Source: Paraphysomonas bandaiensis
Taxonomy: Eukaryota; Chrysophyceae
Assembly (NCBI GenBank): GCA_965644295.1
Contig: CBFFRP010000199.1
Location: 434,001-498,000 of the forward strand
Reading direction: 5' to 3'
DNA: 64,000 nucleotides
This document shows, piece after piece, positions 10,908 through 19,359 of the stretch (the stretch's first letter is position 1; each line of letters begins with the position of its first letter). The notes under the pieces were generated by a model, which saw only the letters and a list, made by a program, of their open reading frames with translations, did not search any database and was not told the DNA's origin. The position numbers and the translations under genes were made by a program.

Positions 10908-11552
10908 CTAATCAATTACTTGACGAAATTTGTGCCCTTTGCGCAACTTCATTCTTAGTGACGGTTCCTTGTAAACAGGAGTCGGAATATTCCTCCGTGG
11001 TCGGGATGGGGTTACAATAGTGGGAGAGGATTGAGGTGGTGTGGTAGGTACCTCAGACTTAACATCATCGACCTGAAAATGTAGCTCTTCTGCTTGAAGA
11101 GGAGATAGCCGGACCTCATCGACATTTAGATCACCCTCACGAACAGAGAGCAGTACTGGAGGAGATTTTTTAATCTCTGAGCTTCCTCGCGAAGAGCGAC
11201 CATCCCGACGGGGTGACATGTGCGGCTGTGGTGTCGACACACGCCTCCGATTACTACCGCGACTCTCCCATTGCGACGATATCGGTGACATAGGCGGTTC
11301 GGTTAGATTCGGGTGTGCTGTAGTCTGTAATATCTTCATATCATACATAGTATCCAGCATATACTGAGAACACAATACCTGTTCTTCTGTCTGAGTGCCT
11401 TTTGACAGCACAGGAACAAACAGTTTACTTCGCAGAAGGCGGTTTTCTTTCTTCAAACTGGAGTATTTCTCCTTCACACGCTGTATCTCAAACGCCAGTC
11501 TCTTATTACGGTCTATGAGAGACTGGTATATCGCTACAGAACTCTTAGACAT
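10908..11552 (-). CDS. Shugoshin-like protein
   Basis: This is a 214-residue intronless ORF; the first ATG is at 11552 (the longer frame starts at a TTG). Residues about 10-50 (AIYQSLIDRNKRLAFEIQ and onward) form a coiled coil, as in shugoshins, where it binds PP2A-B'. The middle is Ser/Pro/Arg-rich and probably disordered, with several SP/TP phosphosites. The C-terminus has the shugoshin signature: an Arg-Pro-Arg-Arg stretch, then VYKEPSLRMKLRKGHKF. This matches the SGO motif (SYKEPSL-x-x-K-x-R) that binds histone H2A phosphorylated by Bub1. Shugoshin protects centromeric cohesin from separase. The protein is short compared with animal and plant shugoshins. The call rests on the C-terminal motif together with the N-terminal coiled coil. 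Confidence 0.8.
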   Translation of the reverse strand: MSKSSVAIYQSLIDRNKRLAFEIQRVKEKYSSLKKENRLLRSKLFVPVLSKGTQTEEQVLCSQYMLDTMYDMKILQTTAHPNLTEPPMSPISSQWESRGSNRRRVSTPQPHMSPRRDGRSSRGSSEIKKSPPVLLSVREGDLNVDEVRLSPLQAEELHFQVDDVKSEVPTTPPQSSPTIVTPSRPRRNIPTPVYKEPSLRMKLRKGHKFRQVID

Positions 11553-11901
11553 GAAAATATAAGAACGAACGATGCTCAATTCCCTTCGGACAGAACAGCA
11601 AGAGTGAGGTCGTATATTAGAGTGAAGAGGGAAACATCTTTTATATTATCAATATGAGTGCACAGCCGATCGATGCGCAGATAGGCTCCACATCTTCCCA
11701 TATTCAACAGTGAAGTAAAGTCAACCGCTATACTCCCAAGAAACAGAAGAGGAAGTCAGTGACCCTACAAGATATACCTTAGTGTTTAGGATATAACTTC
11801 TTTCTTGATCATGCATTCACAGAGTGCGACTACGCTGTAGGTTGTTTGTATTTTTATTCGCGTAGTGTATTTCTATAGACAAAAACAAGTCGACTCAGCA
11901 T
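11553..11901. other. Spacer upstream of the 5S rRNA gene
   Basis: About 350 bp between the start of the shugoshin-like gene (-) and the 5S gene (+). No ORF or repeat recognised. It presumably holds the shugoshin promoter. Confidence 0.4.
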
Positions 11902-12016
11902 GGACGGTCATACAATGCAAACCGCACCCGCTCTCGTTCCGCTCGCGGAAGTTAAGTTGCATCTGGCCCGGTTAGTAGTACGGTGGGTGACCACGTGCGA
12001 AGTCCGGGTACTGTCC
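11902..12016 (+). rRNA. 5S ribosomal RNA
   Basis: The 5' GGACGG pairs with the terminal CTGTCC (helix I, one G-U). ATGCAA pairs with TTGCAT (helix II). The conserved CCGCTCGCGGAAGTTAAG block (helix III/loop region) is followed by GGCCCGGTTAGTAGTACGGT and GGGTGACCACGTGCGAAGTC (helices IV/V) in the normal order. Length is 115-117 nt. It is transcribed by RNA polymerase III from internal elements. It is a single gene, not part of an array in this window and not linked to an rDNA unit. Confidence 0.95.
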
Positions 12017-12017
12017 G

Positions 12018-12023
12018 TTTTTT
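12018..12023 (+). terminator. RNA polymerase III terminator of the 5S gene
   Basis: A run of six T residues lies directly after the helix I 3' strand of the 5S rRNA, the standard pol III stop. Confidence 0.9.
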
Positions 12024-12127
12024 GACCATTTTTTAGTGCTTGTTTTCCTACTAAAAGTTTAAGCAAAGGTACACATAGAGGTGGATCATGTTATATATAT
12101 TGTCTTCTTGTGATTATAGCGAGAGAA

Positions 12128-13069
12128 ATGCACCATTCATTGAAATGTGCTTCTCACGATGGATCTATTTCCCGTTACTATCACTTCTTCTTTGCATGTC
12201 TTATACCTCTCATAGACTTTCGGCATGAAAATCCCGACTCAGAAATTATCTTATTCAGTGATGTTGGCCCTTTCAGTGCAGTTCTGTCTGGCGAACTTCC
12301 GTTGAGCTTATCTTTTGGTAATGAAAGTTTCGAATCAAGAACCAAGATTTCGTATTTACCTGCATATGATGTGTTTGATAGTAAATATTTCGAGAACCAA
12401 TCCGTCCCTCGCATGCCAACGGCGGTGCGTGATGATGTTTTAAGCTTCATTGAGAAAACGAAGCCGATGGATATTAGCATTTTTCCTTCTTTACCGTATT
12501 TACCAGAACCTCCAATTATTGTACTCATTGAGAGGAAGGGAGACGTGCCACTTAACACACAATCATTCAAGGCCGCATCCGGAGCTTCTCGACGGCGTAT
12601 CAGAAACCATCAGCATCTTGAACAGGCCTTACGTAAAAAATATGGCTCATCTTTTGTTAATATTGCGTTAGAGGGCATGGGTATATACGCCCAATATTAT
12701 CTATTCAGCACAGCTTCTGTTGTGATCGGACAACATGGCGCAGCACTGTCCAATATCTTTTTCATGCGGTCCATTCCATCCTCGGAAGAGAAGTTAGCAC
12801 GTAAACCTTCGCACGTAGTTGAGATTAGTAGTCCGTATAGTCGCCGGGCAAAGTACTTCAAGAACCTGGCGTCCTTCTGCAATGTGTCGTTCAGTAGCAT
12901 TGCTCAAGAGAGGAACCTGGGAAATGTTAGTGTGACCTCCGTGGTTAATCATGTAGACTGTGTTTTGCGCAATTTAAATCAAGTCAGTACATTAGACAAA
13001 GGTATGATAGGAAAGTTATGTGGTGATGATATTGATAGGTTAACAAAAAATGCTGTTGTAGAGCATTAG
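12128..13069 (+). CDS. GT61-like (DUF563) glycosyltransferase
   Basis: A 313-residue ORF is counted from the first in-frame ATG (12128); the ORF frame opens slightly earlier without an ATG. The family core is visible: HDGSISRYYHFFFACLIPLI near the N-terminus (the H-F-x-x-x-L-x-P segment). Near residue 200 comes ALEGMGIYAQYYLFSTASVV, then IGQHGAALSNIFFM, the hallmark GT61/EOGT/XylT motif (I-G-x-H-G-A-x-L-x-N-x-x-F-M). Members transfer xylose, arabinose or GlcNAc to glycans or EGF domains in the ER/Golgi. No signal anchor is present in this ORF. Either an upstream exon was missed (TTATAG at 12114-12119 could be an acceptor) or the protein is N-terminally short. Only 111 bp separates it from the 5S gene. 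Confidence 0.75.
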   Translation: MHHSLKCASHDGSISRYYHFFFACLIPLIDFRHENPDSEIILFSDVGPFSAVLSGELPLSLSFGNESFESRTKISYLPAYDVFDSKYFENQSVPRMPTAVRDDVLSFIEKTKPMDISIFPSLPYLPEPPIIVLIERKGDVPLNTQSFKAASGASRRRIRNHQHLEQALRKKYGSSFVNIALEGMGIYAQYYLFSTASVVIGQHGAALSNIFFMRSIPSSEEKLARKPSHVVEISSPYSRRAKYFKNLASFCNVSFSSIAQERNLGNVSVTSVVNHVDCVLRNLNQVSTLDKGMIGKLCGDDIDRLTKNAVVEH

Positions 13070-13349
13070 TCTCATTTATTTTATTGTAATATAGTATCAA
13101 AATTCCTCTTGAACAAACGCCATTCTGTTTTACTGTTGGGTTGTGTGTTTCAGTTCTCATTTGTTGCTTAGTACTCACCGATTGTACTTATCAATGTATG
13201 TTATTTCTTACATTCCACATATCACTGCACTTAGTTATATGTAGCTCTATAATCAGGCATATCACAGGATTCGTAATCTTCCGATTTGGATACCTATAAA
13301 ATACATTTTTCACTAATAACTGGCAAAAATGCTTCGATGAGATCACTTT

Positions 13350-14141
13350 TTATATATTACTCTTCATTAAACAATCACCTGACAAAACATTCGCAGAGAT
13401 ATTCGCTCTGTAAGTATTTCTCGGGTTTGTATGATACATTGCAATATACTTACAATTACTTACACCTATCCATTTCAACAATCTATTGAATCGCTTCACC
13501 GAAAATTGTTCTAGCGGCATTAGGAAGGTACTTTCTGGATGTTGAGAAGCCCAAGTTGATATATTTTTTGTCCCACTCGTAAGCATTGCCATTGCAACAC
13601 TCGGCAATTCTTTTCTGTAGAAAGCTGACCTGCTTTGAGCCTCTATATTTTTTCTATAGTTGATAATAAACTTTGCACATGGAAACAGAGTCCGGAAGAA
13701 ATCTAATTTGTCTAGACTTTGATGGCGAATCTCTTTGAAGCCCAAAAGCTGCGTAGACAAAGTATCGTACTGTCCCAGTATTTGTTTGACGTACAGCTGC
13801 ATCGTACAAAGAACGCTCTGCTTGTCGATGGCTGGATGGGCCCATGCAAATGTGTTTCTACCGAGTGTTTCTTGTCGATGAAGGCTATCCCACAATGCCA
13901 TTAAACTGTTCATGACACCATTATTCTCCCCACTAATAAAAATACCAGGAACAGCATTTAGCATACTAAAAATAGTAGTTGATCCACTTCTGCCAGTGCC
14001 GATCACAAACATCCAATTGTCTTCACATAAATCACAGGCGACTGTATTAGACATCGACTGTATGTGAATAGATAGCATTCGAACAGATAAAAGAGACAGC
14101 AGGACACACTTTATAAATATCGAACACCTAAGTAGCTTCAT
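13350..14141 (-). CDS. Golgi-type sulfotransferase
   Basis: A 263-residue ORF starts at ATG 14141. Residues 1-28 form a hydrophobic signal peptide or anchor. MFVIGTGRSGSTTIFSML (residues 44-61) is the PAPS 5'-phosphosulfate loop (G-x-x-R-S-G-S/T-T). KFIINYRKNIEAQSRSAF is the 3'-phosphate-binding Arg...Ser element. The C-terminal WIGVSNCKYIAMYHTN resembles the end of carbohydrate/protein-tyrosine sulfotransferase domains. The product should transfer sulfate from PAPS to a glycan or protein in the Golgi lumen. A GTAAGT near 13462 looks like a donor, but reading through keeps the conserved Cys-x-Tyr...His segment, so I annotate no intron. The gene is convergent with the GT61-like gene. Confidence 0.8.
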   Translation of the reverse strand: MKLLRCSIFIKCVLLSLLSVRMLSIHIQSMSNTVACDLCEDNWMFVIGTGRSGSTTIFSMLNAVPGIFISGENNGVMNSLMALWDSLHRQETLGRNTFAWAHPAIDKQSVLCTMQLYVKQILGQYDTLSTQLLGFKEIRHQSLDKLDFFRTLFPCAKFIINYRKNIEAQSRSAFYRKELPSVAMAMLTSGTKNISTWASQHPESTFLMPLEQFSVKRFNRLLKWIGVSNCKYIAMYHTNPRNTYRANISANVLSGDCLMKSNI

Positions 14142-14567
14142 TGTGACCCCTTCCGTCGACTGCTACATGCGACGCTGCGTATGTTCTGTCTTATGAGGCT
14201 ACTGGACGGGTATGAGTAGGGCTGTCATATAGCTAATCTCTACATGTTAAGCAAGCAGACCAGCTCTTGAGGAGGCTTCCTCTCGTACCATCTGTAAACT
14301 ACAGCGTATAAACGTATAAACCCTATGATGGACACATCCACAGCAGCATACCGTAGTTGGAATACAATACACTGGTATCTGGTATCTGGTATATATGTAC
14401 TACAAGTAGCTGCACACATACTAGCTCTATATACGTTTTCATATCTAACTCCTCAGCACTCTGACGAATAGAGCACCATATGTTTAACTGCACTTGACTG
14501 AGTATCTCAACAATATCTCTCTACATATTCCTCTCATCTGATTAATATCACATATTAACAAGAGATC
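14142..14567. promoter_or_regulatory. Divergent intergenic region between sulfotransferase and hydrolase genes
   Basis: 426 bp between two divergent ATG codons. It contains a short tandem CTGGTATCTGGTATCTGG stretch (about 14369-14388). No clear core promoter motif recognised. Confidence 0.35.
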
Positions 14568-15421
14568 ATGAAGAGTGCTCTGCTGCTATTGCTTCAGCTC
14601 TCACTTATCAGTGCCGAACACAGTGACTTCTCTTTTTATCAAGATCGCGGCTCAAATGAATTCGACAGTTACACAATATCTCGTGGGCTTGAGCACTATT
14701 CATGGGTGTGGTACCCAACTAATCCCTCTGCAGCTGTCCACTGCTTTGTGTTCTGTATGGGGACCGGTGCGATCCCAGAAGATTACATCGCTACAGGTAT
14801 TCAACCTATCAATTGTTATGATTCGTTATAATTAATATTATTGTAGGTCAGCACCTTGCGTCTCACGGTTTCGCCGCGATCTATGTGCCTATGCGCCCCT
14901 GGGATGTGACAGAAGGGCTTGATTACTGTCGAGATGGAACTATTTCCGATGACATTCCTTCCCTTAAATCATGGATGAATTCTACGAAGCTTGGAGTGGG
15001 TGGACACTCTGGAGGAGGTCCATATGCTGTTCATGCTGCGTCTGGGGTGGAAGATGTGAACGTTATCATCACGCAGCATGCGGCGTCGATTCCCGTGTTG
15101 AACAAACAATCTGATGCAACAATGAACGCTCTCAAAGGAGATCTTTTAGTTCTTTGCGGAACTCAGGACAGTATGCCATTTTGCGACTGTTCACGAGCAG
15201 TTACCGATTACTATGATCGCGCACCCCTTGGGCGTGCTGTAGCCGAGGTGCCTGACGGGCATGTTGATGGTGCATGCTTCGAATCAGGGGAAAAAAATGA
15301 AGCAGGGTACATAACTGCCATGCTGTACTACGCCTTACGCGGTATACCAGAGGCTGCAGATGCTTTGAAGCAAGGAAAAGAGGGCGATATTGTAACTGTC
15401 GACCTACAGCACGTTGAGTAG
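14568..15421 (+). CDS. Secreted alpha/beta hydrolase (chlorophyllase/cutinase-like)
   Basis: Two exons (14568-14796 and 14847-15421) joined across a 50-nt GT-AG intron give 267 residues. Residues 1-16 form a clean signal peptide (hydrophobic run LLLLLQLSLISA), so the enzyme enters the secretory pathway. The nucleophile elbow is GGHSGGGPY with Ser131. The likely acid is Asp184 in LCGTQDSM and the likely base His215 in PDGHVDG. The oxyanion-side CMGTGAIPEDY lies before the intron. The fold and motif spacing match the chlorophyllase/PET-hydrolase-like group, which cleaves carboxyl esters. The substrate is not predictable. Several Cys residues suit disulfides in an oxidising compartment. Confidence 0.8.
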
Positions 15422-16151
15422 GCGATGTTACTTGCCTTGGATACGAATGGTCTCATGCTATTTAGGCTGCCATATAAAAGGACTAATACATAAATCTTGT
15501 GTAGTTTCATTTACGAGTACAATGATGTGAACGTCTGTAGACGAATCAATATTACCTAATAATAATATGAAGTGGAGCTTTTTGATTTGTGTTTCTTAGT
15601 GATGTAGTTGTTGTAATTGTACCTTGCACTTGTACCAGGAATGGACAAATCTTAAAAATTTTGTGGAATTAAGGAGGCAAGTTTATTACGCTGCATAAGG
15701 AGGACAAATGTTATTTAGAAATCACTCCGCAGCTGTCAATAACTTATTACATTGGTGTAATAAGCAATAAGCACCTTACAGAGTAAACCAGACGTTTATA
15801 GCCGAAGCTGAGCTATACTATCTAATCGGAGAATTAGAAACAACAGTAGTGAGTTATAAATTCTCTATGTCGGTGAAAGATGGAGATAATAAGTCAACTA
15901 AACATCTCAGGTAGTAGATAACTAGGCTGTAAAAAATGAGATTATATCTGCTATATTGCACTGCTTCAAATAATATCTTTATTACGTACTAAAAAGCATA
16001 ATCTAAGGTGACATAGTGATAAGTATATTAAAAAATGACAGCAGATACTTTTTAATACTAAGAATGGATGTGACTAGTTACACAATGCATTTGTCGTTGA
16101 GTTATCAGGCATTAGCCGAATAAACAATAAAATAACATAAATCTCTTCAAA
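15422..16151. other. AT-rich intergenic region
   Basis: 730 bp between the convergent hydrolase and VAP-like genes. No ORF, RNA gene or repeat copy recognised. Confidence 0.5.
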
Positions 16152-16821
16152 TCACATAACCGTACATGCTTTAGATACGACGGGGTCATCAGTAGTGCTC
16201 TTGCCATTCTCTAGTTCCCTAATTTTTTTCCGTAAATTCTTAACTTCATTTTCACATTTATCACGCTGATTAGTAAGTGTAACCGTATAAGTAACAAGTT
16301 CATCATATTTTTTCTTGAGGTCATTGTAATCATTCGACGGATTCTGGACCATGGTAGCGGAGGAGGAGGGATTAGTACTGCCTACATCAGGACCAACATC
16401 AGTGCTATCACGGTGAATTTCTATTTTCTTCTGAACTATATCTTCTTTTTTAGCTTTTTGAAACTCTTCAGCAGCCTGTGAGCCATTAGAGTAACAATTG
16501 CTATAACATACGTGAGTCTACCACATCCTTCAATTCTTCGGGTGACATGGCTCCCTCATTGTAGTCTGCAGATTGGACAATAACGCTCTGAATTAAAAAC
16601 TTCACATTATTGATGTTTCCACAAGGAGCAGACGATCTCAGAATATCGACATCACATGTATCTTCTGCTGCAACTATTCCACATGTTGGTCGTACTAGAA
16701 ATACTGCTGGATGAGTTGTTTTGACCTTATAAGCAGCCCTCTGACCAGAAACATTCTTCAACGACAATACTTCCTTAGAGTTCGTAAACTGTATTGTTTC
16801 AGGTAATTCAAATATCTCCAT
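16152..16821 (-). CDS. VAP-like MSP-domain protein with a C-terminal CaaX box
   Basis: Two exons (16821-16512 and 16465-16152) give 207 residues. The N-terminal roughly 105 residues form an MSP domain, with QFTNSKEVLSLKNVSGQRAA, YKVKTTHPAVFLVRPTCG and NNVKFLIQSV in the family order. These segments include the Lys-Thr-Thr and Arg-Pro positions that bind FFAT motifs in VAP proteins. A coiled coil follows (NDLKKKYDELVTYTVTLTNQ and onward), as in VAP. Canonical VAPs end in a transmembrane anchor. This one ends in Cys-Thr-Val-Met and a stop, a CaaX prenylation motif (Met favours farnesylation). The 46-nt intron uses GTATGT and a weak GAAG acceptor, and keeps frame. VAPs tether the ER to other membranes; the lipid anchor here is inferred. 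Confidence 0.8.
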
Positions 16822-17269
16822 TGAACGATATGATGTCCCTATGACCCCTACATAACACACCTCAGTGATGCTTCGCTGTAACAGACAGCGATGCTGCAGT
16901 ATATGATCTGGACACACAGCAGGGTTGTATACCGTATACCTACTACGATATTATACTGCTGTGGTGTAGTGTTCCGTATACCGTACTACATCCGTATCCC
17001 ACAACATCATTAGCAGCAACATGCATCCAGATATGCATGAAGAGATCTACACACCTTGTCAGATCAGATCAGGTATCCCTGGCTATCAGTGGGACCCCTG
17101 CAGCGTTTGATTGCATACTTGAATGAGTTACTTGTAGATTGTCTCCCTTAGATTGTACTATCTCAACTCCCATCATTCATTTCAACTGTGCGTCATGCTC
17201 CTGTCGCTGTCAACGAACGAGAAATATGAGGGTGTCAATTAATAATGAAACTACGGGATGATCATTTTT
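16822..17269. other. Upstream region of the VAP-like gene
   Basis: About 450 bp with no supported ORF. Short GTATACCGTAT-type segments occur, like those in other spacers of this window. Confidence 0.4.
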
Positions 17270-17554
17270 TTATTCGCTTATGTCTTGTAGAAGGTGACAG
17301 ATGATTGAATTAGGAGGGGGGCTATTTAAGCGCTGAGGGTTCAAACTGTCCGCAATGGTGAGGCTTTTCTCCATTAGATGACTCGTAGTCCGACCGCTGA
17401 AGAGTGAAAAGCCAATGATTTGGTCTGTAAGGAGATATGATGGTGAAACATAGAATTTATTAGTTGTGGTTCCATCAAGATGGAAGGTACCGTTCTCTTT
17501 CCAGTATCGAAGTGCTCGAACCAGATTATGACCGCAGTGTTGGACATTGAACAC
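17270..17554 (-). pseudogene. Possible gene fragment, unrecognised
   Basis: About 95 codons are open without any in-frame ATG at the beginning. The composition looks more protein-like than neighbouring chance ORFs (NVQHCGHNLVRALRYW, then TNKFYVSPSYLLTDQIIGFS). An upstream in-frame stop lies just before it, and I find no acceptor that would make it an exon. It may be a decayed fragment or chance. Confidence 0.25.
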
Positions 17555-17757
17555 GAAGAGATAGAAAATCAGTGATCATAGGGTGGGTAAGATACGGCCG
17601 GCGTGTTACGGACAGACGCCAATGCCATATTTCGGACGTAATTATATACGTTTCATGGCTCTGGCAACATCAATTTTACAGAAAGTGTAATTGTTACGGC
17701 CTAGCATACGGTCAACCTCCAACCAGGTACCACCTGCAACCGCGATAATTACTACGC

Positions 17758-18222
17758 ACCGGAGATATTTCCCCGGAAAACTAACGTCAGCCGCATATAT
17801 AGTCAGCAGATAATTTTCTAACCATTCATAGCCAAATGCTTGTGTGGTTCAAGAGACACTAATATAAGTGTCACTTGTGTGTAGACGTCATTGGGCGTGG
17901 TCTATCTCAGGGGAATTCGGGTATTGGGCTGCCTGACCTGCTGAAGTCAAGCATCCAGGCTATTCACGTTAAGGATTCAAAAACCAAAAAGCCAGCGGAT
18001 GTCAGGTATATCAATATTCTGCTTGCTCACTGCGTTTGCTTTGAGAAATACAGCAAAAGTTGCTGCACCTTGATGCTTGTGGTGACGCACAAGCAGCTTT
18101 CGTCACGTTAAATAGTAGGTTATCAGTTATCAGAGTTAACTACTACTTGTTAGATATTTTGCAATGCTACTTTAGTTCTGACTCTTACACGCCTAATGCT
18201 ATTAATCTAATAATAAGACATT
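17758..18222 (+). repeat. TIR element family, body copy B with right terminal repeat
   Basis: The body blocks AACTAACGTCAGCCGCATAT, GTCAGCAGATAATTTTCTA, AGTGTCACTTGTGTGTAGAC and CTTGCTCACTGCGTTTG match copy A. The right end GTTAAATAGTAGGTTATCAG ... TTCTGACTCTTACACGCC ... AATAATAAGACATTC is the reverse complement of the left ends seen elsewhere. Confidence 0.75.
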
Positions 18223-18979
18223 CTTCACTAATCAGTCCATGGTAAGATATTATATTATCCCCATTTTGTCTCAAAAAATGTTTTTTTTTGACCTGATTTG
18301 GGCTCAACAGGGCGCTCATATCACCACCGGGCAAATATAGACATTCAACTTCAATATTCGGTTCAACAGAAGCTCACTTCTATCTTCATTATGATAATGA
18401 CAGTTGAATGTACGTGATTTCATTATAGTACACAATTATAGAGAAACCACAATCATGAGCCAAATATCAAGAGCAGATCATCTAATTCCAAGTTATATTC
18501 CATCCTTCGACTGCTGTAGGAGATCATAATGAGGTCAGTGCAAGTGATCTGTCTTCATATCCAGGACTTCGAAACAACTTCAAGAACATTACAGGAGAGT
18601 TTAAGTACCATATCTGATGCCTGATGCTATATAGGTGGTTAGGAGCAGTGGCACCCAGTTCTTTCAGGGTTGGAGCCATATCGTGCTTCTCAGGATATTG
18701 TGTGTTTCGTATCATATACACATCTTTCGATCAGGTGCACTGTATATAAATGTGATGATGATGCTAATTAAGGCAATAAGAAGCCTCTCTTTCATCTTCA
18801 ACTGTTTACATTTATCATCACACTTACAGTATACATATCATTCATTTGAAACTATATGAGTTCTCATTTGTGTTATTAATGTTAATCAAGAAACATCTAT
18901 TTCTTAATACAGCAAGCATGCTACAAATAGCTATACAATCCAATATTAACTTTTCAACGTCATGAGGATAAGCTACAAT
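18223..18979. other. Intergenic region, nothing recognised
   Basis: About 750 bp of AT-rich sequence between repeat copy B and the palindrome at 18980. No gene recognised. Confidence 0.45.
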
Positions 18980-19095
18980 TTAACCTAGGGATAAGGAGTA
19001 TCGTCCCTTGTCTAAATTTTAAAACTCGGGCTTTTCGCCCTCGTTGCAATATTTTGAGCGCGGGACGATATAGCCTCCTTATTGCCCGTGGTTAA
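18980..19095. repeat. 116-bp imperfect palindrome
   Basis: The left arm starts TTAACC at 18980 and the right arm ends GGTTAA at 19095. In the arms, GGGATAAGGAG..ATCGTCCC faces GGGACGATAT..CTCCTTATTGCCC. At the centre, CTCGGGC-TTTTC-GCCCTCG forms a tight GC hairpin. The RNA or single strand could fold end to end. It may be a foldback/MITE remnant or a structured RNA; no ORF lies within it. Confidence 0.7.
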
Positions 19096-19359
19096 ATATA
19101 ACTATTTCACATGTCATGTACAAAACAAGCAATGGCATGAATGCTACATGCAAGCTGCACAAATTGAGAAGGTCCCAAACTGCATGATTACATAAAGTTA
19201 ATTTAATGCATTATTTCTAGACAACTACTCTCTAATGCACATGAGACTACCAAACTACCAACGTCATGTTGAGAAATATACTCCCAACCTTGATTTCTTC
19301 CTCACATTCAATTTTGCACACATAAAAATACATTCTCCATCGTACAAAGCATAAAACAT

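Noticed and set aside
13386-13466. A GTAAGT...TTACAG intron near the end of the sulfotransferase gene
   Set aside because: Splicing would remove the Cys-x-Tyr...His segment that looks family-conserved. The uninterrupted frame gives a normal C-terminus.
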